From contig MU839831.1 in NCBI GenBank assembly GCA_030411725.1, forward strand, positions 930,001 through 994,000: a DNA stretch of 64,000 nucleotides, in the 5' to 3' direction. Shown piece by piece: positions 48,294 to 57,782 of this stretch. This stretch comes from Echria macrotheca (Eukaryota; Ascomycota; Sordariomycetes; Sordariales; Schizotheciaceae). How positions within the stretch are numbered: the stretch's first letter is position 1; every line of letters starts with the position of its first letter. The position numbers and the translations under genes were made by a program. The notes beneath the pieces were generated by a model. The model saw only the letters and a list, made by a program, of their open reading frames with translations. It made no database searches and was not told where the DNA came from.

Positions 48294-49095
48294 ATGGGTA
48301 CGTGAGAGAAATCTCTGGGGCGAAAGCCTCGGTATGCAAGTGGATATCTGGTGTAAACCCCAATTTCCGCGCGCGGCATATTGGCTCCTGGTCTCTGTCC
48401 CCCAGTCGCAAGACTGGTTGGACAAGACCGGTCGAGCCGCCAATTGAGCATACAAGATCAAGTCGCTGACTTTTGATCCGTAAAGGTATCGATCTGAGAA
48501 AGCACCACGAACGGGCCACGCACCGCAAGGCCCCCAAGAGGTATTTTTGTCTTGGATCATTCCACCCCCGTTGACGACTGCTAATCACGCCTGCCCCAGC
48601 GACAATGCGTACCTCAAGCTGCTCGTCAAGCTCTACCGCTTCCTCGCCCGCCGCACCGACTCGCCCTTCAACAAGGTCGTCCTGCGCCGCCTGTTCATGA
48701 GCCGCATCAACCGCCCGCCCGTCTCGCTCTCGCGCATCGCCGCCAACCTGAAGAACGGCAACGAGAAGAAGACGGTGGTGGTGGTCGGCACCGTGACGGA
48801 CGACAACCGCCTCCTCAAGGCGCCCAAGGCCGAGATCGCCGCGCTGCGCTTCACGGCCACGGCAAGGGCGAGGATCACGGCGGCCGGCGGCAAGGCGCTC
48901 ACGCTCGACCAGCTGGCGCTGCAGAAGCCGACGGGCGCGAATACGCTGCTCCTGCGCGGGCCGAAGAACTCGCGCGAGGCGGTCAAGCACTTTGGCTTCG
49001 GGCCGCATAAGCACAAGAAGCCGTATGTGCAGTCCAAGGGACGCAAGTTTGAGAAGGCCCGTGGCCGCAGAAGGTCGCGCGGTTTCAAGGTTTAA
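48294..49095 (+). CDS. rpl18: 60S ribosomal protein L18 (eL18)
   Basis: Three exons, 48294-48297, 48486-48540 and 48600-49095, giving 184 residues, the normal eL18 length. The first exon is only the start codon plus one G; the 188-nt intron then joins to IDLRKHHERATHRKAPKS. The body is the conserved eL18 sequence, with DNAYLKLLVKLYRFLARRTD, VNRPP-type SRINRPPVSLSRI, VVVVGTVTDDNRL and the basic end FGPHKHKKPYVQSKGRKFEK and RRSRGFKV. It is a structural protein of the large ribosomal subunit. Strong C-ending codon bias (AAG, CTC, CGC) fits high expression, and the telomere-like promoter box fits co-regulation of ribosomal genes. Confidence 0.96.
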
Positions 49096-51532
49096 GGGGT
49101 GTACATGTTTTTGGGGGATAGGCGTTGACAGGCGTCGGGAATGGCGGGTGCAGCGGAATGAATTGACGATTACCTTTTTAATCGTTTAGTGGCGTGCCGT
49201 GACTTGTCTTCATGTCCCCCACTCAGTCACCGATCTTGTTTGGGGCTTCTGTAACTGGGCTAGCCTGGGTGATTCCGCAGAATCTCTTGTCAGACAGGTT
49301 CTTATGCCTCCGACAGTGGGACAGTTCTTGCCACATGGTACTGCCGGCAGTGAGTCGATGTCTCGGAAGGGGTTTCCGTAAAATGGTCCTGCTCGTCTGA
49401 CAAGTCGTCTTCATTTACGCGCGGCTACGGCGGCAGACGGGGTTTTCTTTGATTCAGCACCTTGACGAACGTGGGATGGAGGAGGAGTGTGAGATTCGAC
49501 TGGTGCTGGAGGACGCATATGCTGGGCGACCCACAGAGACAAGAAATGTAGGTAAGGGGGGCGTGTTGAGATAGCCAGCTCCTTCGGTCTGGATCTGAGG
49601 GGGGGTTCATTCGACAGCAGTGTTCCGTCTTCGTCTCCGTTTTGACATTTGAGGGCCAACGCGCGCATCAAGAAGGGTCTGGATGCGAACACCCATCGAG
49701 AGTGAGACATTCCTAATCTGGGTTGGGTTATGGTTTGGGAACTGCAAACTGCATGTTGGTTCATTGGAACTGACGAATCAAGGGTTTCTCGTGGTGCAGT
49801 GGGGGGTGTGGATCGAAGGAGGAGGTGTCGAGAACAAACCTGGGAGGTGGGATGATCAGATTGGGCAGCCATGGCTTTTTTTTGCGTCTTCAAGTTGCCA
49901 TGTTGTGTGATGATGGTTTTCGCTCTCAACGTTCGGTATCCTTTTCTTGGGGGAGTTGAGCATTCCCACTTGCCTTGCCCATGGTTCCTTTGTTTCTCTG
50001 TCTTCCTACTACATCGAGAGTCGAGGAGTTCAGGGGAGGAGAGAACTGGGGGCTGCGCGTTGTGCTCGCTGGCGTTCTGGATGGTGACATCCATCTCCTA
50101 CCCAGCATCTCTGTACCAACAAAGGGGAGCTCAACACCAGCGGGATGTATTCTGCGTATATTCCTAATCGTTCCCCATACACCTGAGAAGATATATCTTA
50201 GCCTGGCACGCTGTCTCGTGCCAAAAGATGGGACATCCGCATAAAATGGACATCAAGGTAAGCACCGGCACACATCAGCAAGTCCGAGCCGACTTGACAC
50301 CAAGAAAATGATGGATTTAGTCCTCCGGCCGACACGCGTTCGAAGCGTGGGGTCCGCCTCGGACCGGCCCAAATTGTCATCAGGGGCGGGCGTGATACGG
50401 AGGCGGTATTGTGTGCCTTTCGGACAGCGGTCTAAACTGACAGGTCTGGCACTTTTGTGACGATATGCAACAGCCTCGCCGCTTACACCGACAAGGCCTT
50501 TTCCGTTAAGAACAGCATGCGGAGCATCTGGTTTTCCGAGGACAGGACACGATGGTATTTCTTTCATGATTGCTATAAATATTAAAAAGGAAGACAAACG
50601 GTTGTCGTCTCTGAAATATTCCACATCTTCAAACTCCATCTGAACATAGACCAGCTTGAGATAACACAGCATCCATGACTTTTTTAGATCCTAAACTCGC
50701 CAAAGGCTTCACCCTCAACTCCCATGCGGCCTCAGCCTCTCTAACCGCTGCTCGTCAAAGCCGCCAAATCCGAGGAGATGGGTCACGAACGATGACCTCC
50801 TCCCCAACGACGATGTATAACATATATATACCCTCTACCGCACGCCGGGAAGATGACAGATAGGGGCATGATCCTAACCGGTACTTTTTGTCTCCTTCCC
50901 ATGGCTCAGATCATACTAACATTCATCCCATGGGCGCCATCCACGTCGACGCAACCTACACCGGCTCACCTACCTCACTCACAATCAACACGTCCCTCCC
51001 CCAAGAAAACGCATCCAGCCCGCCTTCTCCGCCTGAGCAACAGCGTGTAAGCCTCCCCCGGGGCCGGCAGTCCCATCACCATCCTTCAACTAAACCACCC
51101 AGGCCGCCAATCCCCCTTCTGCTGCCTAAGACGGTCGCGTTTTATGAGAAGGTAACGGATAAAGATGCGGCGCTTTATTTCATGAGGTTGGGTACGCCGT
51201 GGTGGTTACATATCTTAAAGATTAGGGCTGTTGGGGTGGGGATTGAGACCAGGTATGTCTTCTTTTCGTTCCTGGATAGCTGCGTTTTGTTCTTTTATCC
51301 GTGGCAGTGGTGGTTCCGTGCTGACCGAGTGTAGATTTGGTATTCGAATCAGATGAAGGCCATGGTGAAGGAAGACATGGAAAGGTAAACGCGGCAGAGG
51401 TAAGAGGGCCGGCGTATTCCTGGAGGCGTGGGAACCTTGAGTTCGGCTCCTTTATGATATGAGATCCGTTCACAGATCCATGATAAACACAGCAAGGCGT
51501 GATAGATTTGATCTTGTATGTACGATACGCAA
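49096..51532. other. 2.4 kb between RPL18 and the paraoxonase-like gene; possible cryptic small gene
   Basis: No gene is called with confidence. On the plus strand, 50675-51480 shows coding-like pieces: a frame starting MTFLDPKLAKGFTLNSHAAS, a later frame PKTVAFYEKVTDKDAALYFM, and a good intron candidate from GTAAGC at about 51048 to CACCCAG at about 51102. I could not join them into one consistent model. A minus-strand frame at 49411-50094 is open but has no recognisable domain. Confidence 0.35.
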
Positions 51533-52834
51533 TTATAGATCCACCTTGACAGCAATCATGTTTTTGGACTGGAACCCGGTGACAAACAACCACGCCTGCC
51601 GCCGGTGGGCCTGACCAGATGTCGGCTCGATAGCCACGAGGACGGACGCGCTCGCGGTCCTGATCCTTCTCCCGTCGTCTTCAAAGAGAAGACGGCTCTC
51701 CCAACCCGACCTGGTCGGCTTCGAGAACCAGACCATCGTCCCGTCTGCAGCGTTCGGGTTGCGGGTGTTTCCCGCTAGATCAATAGCCCTGGAAAGCCCC
51801 GGCTGCAGAATCCCGCTGTGGTCAACCCCCGAAGTGCGAGCGAACGGATCATCAAAGTATGTCGGGTTGTCCACGATGGACTCGGCAAGAATCGCATCCA
51901 CCAGCGTGATGTTCCCGTCCCGCCCGATCTCGCCAATATGTGTAGTCCCGCCCGTGCAGCTCACGACGAGAATCTCGTTCTGTGACCGACCGTGTCCGAG
52001 ACCGTTGTTGTTATGCATGTTATCGAGAGCCACAGAACCCTCGACAGCTGTCTCAGGACTGGACGCCTCGAGCTCGAACCGGAGGTGGACCGTGTCTGTC
52101 CAGTTGGCATGATAATACAAATCCTCGAGGGCCCGCATGATGCCGTGGTCTCTGTACCAGTGGTCGTTGGTGACATAGATGGAAGTTGGGCTGTTGGCAA
52201 AGATGTCGTTCGGTGTCCGTATCAACGGATGCCAGACCGACCGGATGTGCTTGACCGATGGGGATCCGACGACGTGATGGAAGACCTCGATTTGCGAGCG
52301 TGCCTTGGGGAGAACCGGGTCCGCAACGTGATTAACGGCGAAGATGTAGACTGCATCATTCTCACGCTCCGGGTCGGGTATGACATCAATCCCGTGGGTG
52401 ATGAAGGGGCCGTCGAAGTCCTCAAACTCCAGACGCTCTGATCTCATAGTCTGGGTTTGTGTTAGTAGACTGGACATCTGGGAGAAACAAGCGATAGTTA
52501 CGTTTGGGTTTACGACGTGGATCGACCCTCTGCTTTTCCTCCCCAGCTCGGGATCATCAAAATTGGCCAGCGGGGGGAACCACCTGAACCGACCCTCGAC
52601 GTTGTCCTCGCAGGCCGTGAAGAGCATGCCGCTCTGCTTATGGTAGTGGAGGTCCTCGCAGTTGACCGTGTCCGGGATCACGACGACCTCTTCCAGGCCA
52701 AATGTGCTCGAAGGGCTCCATCGTAACACGCCCAAGACCGTCAAGGACCGATGCGCCGCCGGTCCGAAGGTGTAGAACGCATACGAGAGGAGCGCGCCGA
52801 CGAGAAACACGGTGAAAGACGGGGCTCCTGCCAT
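51533..52834 (-). CDS. paraoxonase/arylesterase-like protein (beta-propeller lactonase family)
   Basis: Two exons, 52834-52502 and 52450-51533, giving 416 residues. The 51-nt intron has a perfect CTACTAAC branch site and is a multiple of three without a stop, so it could go unnoticed. A single N-terminal hydrophobic segment (FTVFLVGALLSYAFYTFG) is likely a signal anchor, as in human PON1. Family features include EDLHYHKQSGMLFTACEDN, GIDVIPDPE, NHVADP, and the calcium-site segment TPNDIFANSPTSIYVTNDHWYRD with Asn and Asp ligands, then EGSVALDNMHNNNGLG. PON enzymes hydrolyse lactones and aryl esters with catalytic calcium. The physiological substrate in fungi is unknown. The frame extends 24 codons upstream to 52906, but the Met at 52834 directly precedes the hydrophobic segment. 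Confidence 0.85.
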   Translation of the reverse strand: MAGAPSFTVFLVGALLSYAFYTFGPAAHRSLTVLGVLRWSPSSTFGLEEVVVIPDTVNCEDLHYHKQSGMLFTACEDNVEGRFRWFPPLANFDDPELGRKSRGSIHVVNPNVTIACFSQMSSLLTQTQTMRSERLEFEDFDGPFITHGIDVIPDPERENDAVYIFAVNHVADPVLPKARSQIEVFHHVVGSPSVKHIRSVWHPLIRTPNDIFANSPTSIYVTNDHWYRDHGIMRALEDLYYHANWTDTVHLRFELEASSPETAVEGSVALDNMHNNNGLGHGRSQNEILVVSCTGGTTHIGEIGRDGNITLVDAILAESIVDNPTYFDDPFARTSGVDHSGILQPGLSRAIDLAGNTRNPNAADGTMVWFSKPTRSGWESRLLFEDDGRRIRTASASVLVAIEPTSGQAHRRQAWLFVTGFQSKNMIAVKVDL

Positions 52835-54199
52835 CGTGGTTGTTTGCCGATTCACAGGAAACCAGAGGGCGAGCCTCTGCCAAATAATGGTTCTACATCG
52901 TGTCACCGGTTATCGACATCCGCGTCTAACACCAAATGTGGTGGCGACGATGGACCCATTTTGGACCTCGGGTGGAATCATGCCACCGAAGAACGCGGGG
53001 TAGGAACTCTTTGTCGTCACCAACAAGTCCAAGTTTTGGTTAGCGTTAAGAGTTTTGGTCCGGTGGCGGCAGCTGGTGGTGATGCGGGGATCCTGGCCGT
53101 CACGGCCGCGAACGGCAGCGGCCCCGGGCCGAAATGTTGGTCGAAATAAGAATCTGACAGACCCGCGATGCAAGTCAGTCGCGGTTGTTGGGCCTGTCTG
53201 TTGGCGGCTAGTTCGTTCCCAGGAGGGTTAGATTTTGGAGGATCTGCAGCAGATTGGTAAAAAAGTTCGGTGTCGCGGTTGGAGTGACGTTGGAATTTCG
53301 TTCTCTGCTGCAGCCCTGTAGCGGCTTCGACTTCCTCTGTTACACAGCGAATTCAGAGGCACTCAATTGCAGTGAATAAAACCCAACGCCAATCCTCTCG
53401 CAGCGGCTTCCCATTTCACGATTCAGCCCTATTCGGCGCGCAGTCAGCCAGCCACGTTCACATCAGCCTGGACTTCTCAACCTTGGATGGACGTCTCCGG
53501 ATCTGAGTTGCCGCGGGCTATCGATGACTGTTTGCTTCGGAAATGCCGTCGGCCATCTACCACCTGCCTGCCCGCGCAAACTTCCGTTTATCCATTGACC
53601 GCAACATCTAGGCATCACACCAGCATGATGCGGTGAGCAGATCCCGTGGAGCACCCGCCACAGCCACGCTGATGCTGCGCGCAACCCCGCCGAGAGAATT
53701 CCGCCAAGCGAAACACTGGCTGTCGATAGGAACCTGTCGATGCCAATGGCATCAGCAAATTCATGTCATCCTGCTCTTTTTTACAGCCATCTGCAGTTCA
53801 GCAGGCTATCAACATGTGTGATGACGGTTCTAGGCCGTATCCAGCAGCTGAGCTCAGCCTCAGCAATTATCTCACCTCTAGCTGGTCCGCCAAGCAGCCA
53901 TGGATACTTTGCACCCTTCCTACTGGCCAGCTGACGACGGCTATCCCCGAAGGGTCGCATTCCGAGCTTCGACTCCGTCTTGACCTGTTGCACCGCTGGT
54001 CCCCAGAGTAGATAATGGGCTGTTCCACGGTTGCACAGAACGTGGATAATTCCTGCGGCTGACTTATCTGGAGTGGTAGCTAATCAGGTTCAGGGGTTCG
54101 CAGTCGGCAGGTGAGGGCTGCCGAGCCCCTTAAATTGAGATATCCTTAAATAAGGCTGGACCCCGACGCTGTCTAGGCTTCTTGCCCACCAAGTTCACC
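52835..54199. other. divergent promoter of paraoxonase-like and lipoxygenase genes
   Basis: About 1.4 kb without a supported gene. A TATA-like CCTTAAATAAGG, itself nearly palindromic, lies at 54144-54155, about 45 bp before the lipoxygenase start. Nothing else is recognised. Confidence 0.5.
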
Positions 54200-56522
54200 A
54201 TGTCCGCTGACAAGATGAAGAACCGCCGGTCTTTTGTCCCGTCGCTACCGGGCAAGGCGTTTGCCTTTGTCGACACGTTTCTGCACAAGGCTCTGGATGG
54301 CGATCTCCCCACGCCATCGGCGAAGCTGGCAGCCTTGCGCCCGGACCAGAACACTATCCTGAAGCATCCCACTGAGAAAGAGTTTATGGCGCAGATTGCG
54401 CCTAAAACCGTCGCTGACGCGCCCTTGCCTTCGTTTGACCCAGGTGTCTTCAACAACGAGATGCTGAGGCTCAAATTGTACCCTGTTATTGATCCCAATG
54501 ACCCGCAGCTGGTTAAGGAGCCAGAGGGAAATATTGTCGAGGGCACTTATATCGGTACCCAGCTCGCTCTCACGCAGGCTTATTCCCGCATCGAGCAGAC
54601 GTGAGTTTTTATGACCACCTCAATTTGCGGACAAACGCTTATTCTGTAGCTTTTCTTCCCTTTTTGACGTCCTCGGCATTGAGCCGACGTTGCCTCGCTT
54701 CATCCCACTGGAGGAGCAGAAGAAGCTGTATCAGTACTCGGCTTACCCCAAGAATGCGGACGGCACCCCGGCCAACTACCCACCTCATCTGGACCACATC
54801 CCCAAGGACGAGGACATCAACCAGTTCCGCATTTTCAGTGCTATTGGATTGATCGAGACCCAGGTGATTCTCCAAAAGATCACGCCCGAGGAGGATGGCT
54901 TCCTCGGAAGGACGAAGCAGTGGCTGCTCGAGAAGGCCCGCGCCGCTGCATTCGGCGGCGATCCTGAAAAGGGGCTCAAGATCCAGGACGTCGTGGACTA
55001 CAACAAATTCCACCGAAAGTTCGGGACCGACATCACGGACGGCGGAAACATTGGTTTGCTGGAAGACTGGTTCAGCGACCGTCGCTTTGCCGACCAGCAG
55101 TTTACCGGGACCAACCCGACCACCATCACGCAGGCCTCGGCCGCGTGGATCGCCGACTTCACCAAGGCGGCCAAGGCCGGTGGATATGACAAGTGGGCCG
55201 GTCTGCTTCCCAAGGCGGACCCAGCCTCGCTGTTTGTCCAGGACGGGAGCTACTTCCGCAAGGCGTTTGGCGTCTCGGATCCCGAGGCCGAGCTGCGTTA
55301 CAAGCCGGCGTCGGTCGACGACAACTGGTGCGTCGGCGCCGTGAGCCTGTTCCAGCTCAGCGATGACGGAAAACTTCATCCCGTGGCTATCTGCATCGAC
55401 TACAAGGGATCGATGGAGAAGTCGGTCGTCATCTTCAACAAGAGGCTGTCGGCGAACGACTCGAGCAGCGGCGAGAAGGAGGACTGGCCGTGGCGGTACG
55501 CCAAGACGTGCGCGCAGGTGACCGACTGGATGCGCCACGAGCTGACGGTCCATCTGACGCTGTCGCATTTCGTCGAGGAGGCCATCATCGTGGCGACGAA
55601 CCGGACCGTGCCCATGGACCATCCCTTGTATCGGCTGCTGTCGCCGCATTGGTACAAGACGCTGTCGCTCAACGCCGCCGCGCGGGCTAGTCTCGTGCCG
55701 CAGGTGGTGTGCGATATCGTCGGCACGACGCCCGAACAAAACTTTTCCTTCTGTCGGGATGCATATGATACGTACGACTTTGTGGGGAGCTATGTGCCCA
55801 ACGATCTGAAGCGGCGGGGGTTCCCCAGTACGCCCGACGGCTTGAAGGGAAGCCGGTACAAGAACTATGCATACGCGAAGAATATGCTCGCCCTGTGGGA
55901 GGTTCTCCGGAAGTATGTCAAGACCGTGGTCGGTGTTGACTTCCCGGATGACGAGAGCGTGGCCAAGGACGAGCGGATACAAGACTGGTACAAGGAGATC
56001 CAGACGGCCGGACACATGCCTTCGTTCCCGGAGATTAAGACGGTTGATGGGTTGGTGGATGCGGCGACCATGTGTATCCACATTGCCTCGCCGTTCCACA
56101 GCGCCGTCAACTACCTGCAGAGTTTCTACCAGACGTTTGTGATCGCCAAGCCGCCGTCGCTGTGCACGGCGCCGCCCAAGAGTCTGGACGAGCTGAGGGG
56201 ATTCAAGGAGGCGAATCTGGTGGCGGCGCTGCCGATTAATCGGCAGCGACAGTGGCTGCTGGCGGCGCAGGTGCCGTGGCTGCTGAGCTTCAAGGTCGAG
56301 GATGACCGGAGTTTGCTGAACTTTGCGGCGAGCCAGTGGGCTGTGTACAAGACGAAGACGGGGGCGGGGGATCAGAAGATTCGGGATGCGAGTCAGACGT
56401 TGTATGGTGATTTGCAGGGGCTGCAGAAGACTTTTTATTATAATAGTGCTGGGATGGAGAAGGGGAGTATTCCGTATATGGTTCTGGATCCGGGGTTGAC
56501 GGCGGTTTCTATTTTGATTTAG
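54200..56522 (+). CDS. lipoxygenase (linoleate-type, Fe or Mn)
   Basis: Two exons, 54200-54600 and 54650-56522, giving 757 residues. Lipoxygenases insert O2 into polyunsaturated fatty acids to make hydroperoxides, precursors of oxylipin signals. The full metal-ligand set is visible: H435-x4-H440 (VHLTLSHFVEEA), H616-x3-N620 (SPFHSAVNYLQ) and the C-terminal Ile757 in SILI. The segment VPMDHPLYRLLSPHW is typical of the family. There is no N-terminal plant-type PLAT domain and no signal peptide, unlike the secreted Mn-lipoxygenase of Gaeumannomyces, so this one is probably intracellular. The first 140 residues are a fungal N-terminal extension. The 49-nt intron has GTGAGT and TAG. The frame is open upstream to 54182 but only with a TTG. 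Fe versus Mn cannot be told by eye. Confidence 0.93.
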
Positions 56523-57158
56523 GGTTTTTTTTCTTGTTGGATAGGATGGCTTTCAATGGTGTTTATGAGATACGGTAGTCATGTGTAATGATCTAGATTT
56601 TGTCAGATTCCGATGTGGTCTCGATGTGGTCGCTTTGTTGGCGGCCATGTCTTTTCTCAGATTTACTGTAGGTTCTCCCTAGATCACGCTTGTGAGAAGA
56701 CCATTCTAGGCACTCACCCACCTTCATCGTCATCCAAGACCATGCAGCCAGTGTTGCGTATAATAATGATCGACGCAGGGTTGGCGTCAAAACCACCAGA
56801 TTTTTTTTTTGGATGAAGAAAGAGAAGATAAATCATCGAGATCCAAGTTGATCAAGATGTAAGTTGCAGGGGTTAGGGTTATCCGCAATTCTAAAAAACA
56901 CAAGCAGAAGGCGGTGACAACCCCGCCGCCTCTCACCGCCAAAATTTCCCCTCCAAAACTTTCCCGGTCTGAATGGCAAAATTTCGAGTCCAGCAACCAC
57001 GACCAGCACCACAACCGCGACTCCCCGTCCTCGCCTTCGCCCACGACCACGACCACACTACGAAACTACCTACCCGATCCAATTAAACCAACAACCCGAA
57101 AACACACACCACACACCACCACGCCACACGCAATAAAAATACAGAAGAAGAAAACAAG
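56523..57158. other. intergenic with telomere-like box
   Basis: 3' region of the lipoxygenase gene followed by the promoter of the Alb1-like gene. A second telomere-like box lies at 56869-56882. Confidence 0.55.
56869..56882 (-). promoter_or_regulatory. telomere-like box (reverse of ATAACCCTAACCCC) upstream of the Alb1-like gene
   Basis: Two tandem TTAGGG-like units about 280 bp before the Alb1-like start codon, in the opposite orientation to the RPL18 copy. Placement before a second ribosome-related gene supports a shared Tbf1-class regulator. Confidence 0.5.
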
Positions 57159-57782
57159 ATGCCCTCAGTAAAAAACCCAAATACAACATCCAAAAACCGC
57201 CTAGCAGCGCAACAAAACAAGGCCAAGAAGCGCGCGTCGAAACAAGCGACACCGACGAGCGCATTCTTCACAAAGCAGGATATCCAGAGGGGTGCGAAGC
57301 CAAGGGGCGGGTTACTCCCGACGAGTGGGCCGCGGGCGGCGGTGAGTAAGAAGAAGGCTAGGAAGATTGAGCAGCGAAGGAAGTTGGTGGAGAGGAGGAA
57401 GCGGGAGCTTGGGTTGATTTCTGGGGTTGAAGAGGAGGGTATGGATGTTGGTGAGTTTTTTATGTTTTTTATTTTTTGTTTATTTTTGGGGGGTGTTTCT
57501 TTCTGGTGTTTCTTTTTGGTATTTCTCTTCTTTTGGGCTGGGAGGGGGGCTGGGGGGCTGGTGCTGGGTGTTGGATGGTCGAGGAGAGGATCGGGTGGGG
57601 AGAAGGGGGGGTGTTTCTTGGGGGTGAGGAAAAGGAGGTGGAGGAGCGCAAGGCGGTTTTTTTTCTTTCCCTTTAATTGTGAAGAGAGGAAATGGCTAAC
57701 GATCGTGATGGTAGATGCTCCGCCGGCTGATGCACAGAAGGGGGACGGGAAGGGGAAAGAGGTGGAGATGGATATTGAGTGA
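57159..57782 (+). CDS. alb1: Alb1-like ribosome biogenesis protein
   Basis: Two exons, 57159-57450 and 57715-57782, giving 119 residues. Alb1 is a nucleocytoplasmic shuttling factor that binds Arx1 on pre-60S particles. The start MPSVKNPN, a Lys/Arg-rich N-terminal third, a middle GGLLPTSGPRAAVSKKKARK (compare the SKKRAKKIER of yeast Alb1, from memory) and a small acidic end with DAPPAD and EVEMDIE fit the family. The 264-nt intron has GTGAGT, a GCTAAC branch and GTAG acceptor; it is a multiple of three and has no in-frame stop. If retained, it would give 207 residues with a hydrophobic insert. Upstream lies a telomere-like box shared with RPL18. Assignment is moderate because the protein is short and of low complexity. 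Confidence 0.6.
   Translation: MPSVKNPNTTSKNRLAAQQNKAKKRASKQATPTSAFFTKQDIQRGAKPRGGLLPTSGPRAAVSKKKARKIEQRRKLVERRKRELGLISGVEEEGMDVGEFFMFFIFCLFLGGVSFWCFFLVFLFFWAGRGAGGLVLGVGWSRRGSGGEKGGCFLGVRKRRWRSARRFFFFPFNCEERKWLTIVMVDAPPADAQKGDGKGKEVEMDIE

Noticed and set aside
48298..48485. snoRNA inside RPL18 intron 1
   Set aside because: A CTGA occurs near the 3' end but no matching C box (TGATGA) is seen near the 5' end.
49411..50094. 227-codon minus-strand frame downstream of RPL18
   Set aside because: Open but without domain; the possible intron inside it leads to an early stop when spliced.
50290..50385. tRNA-like segment with a TTCGA core
   Set aside because: No complete cloverleaf or A-box/B-box pair at proper spacing could be found.
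54639..56099. 486-codon minus-strand frame inside the lipoxygenase gene
   Set aside because: Antisense shadow of a C-ending-codon-rich gene; no domain, while the plus strand has a full lipoxygenase.
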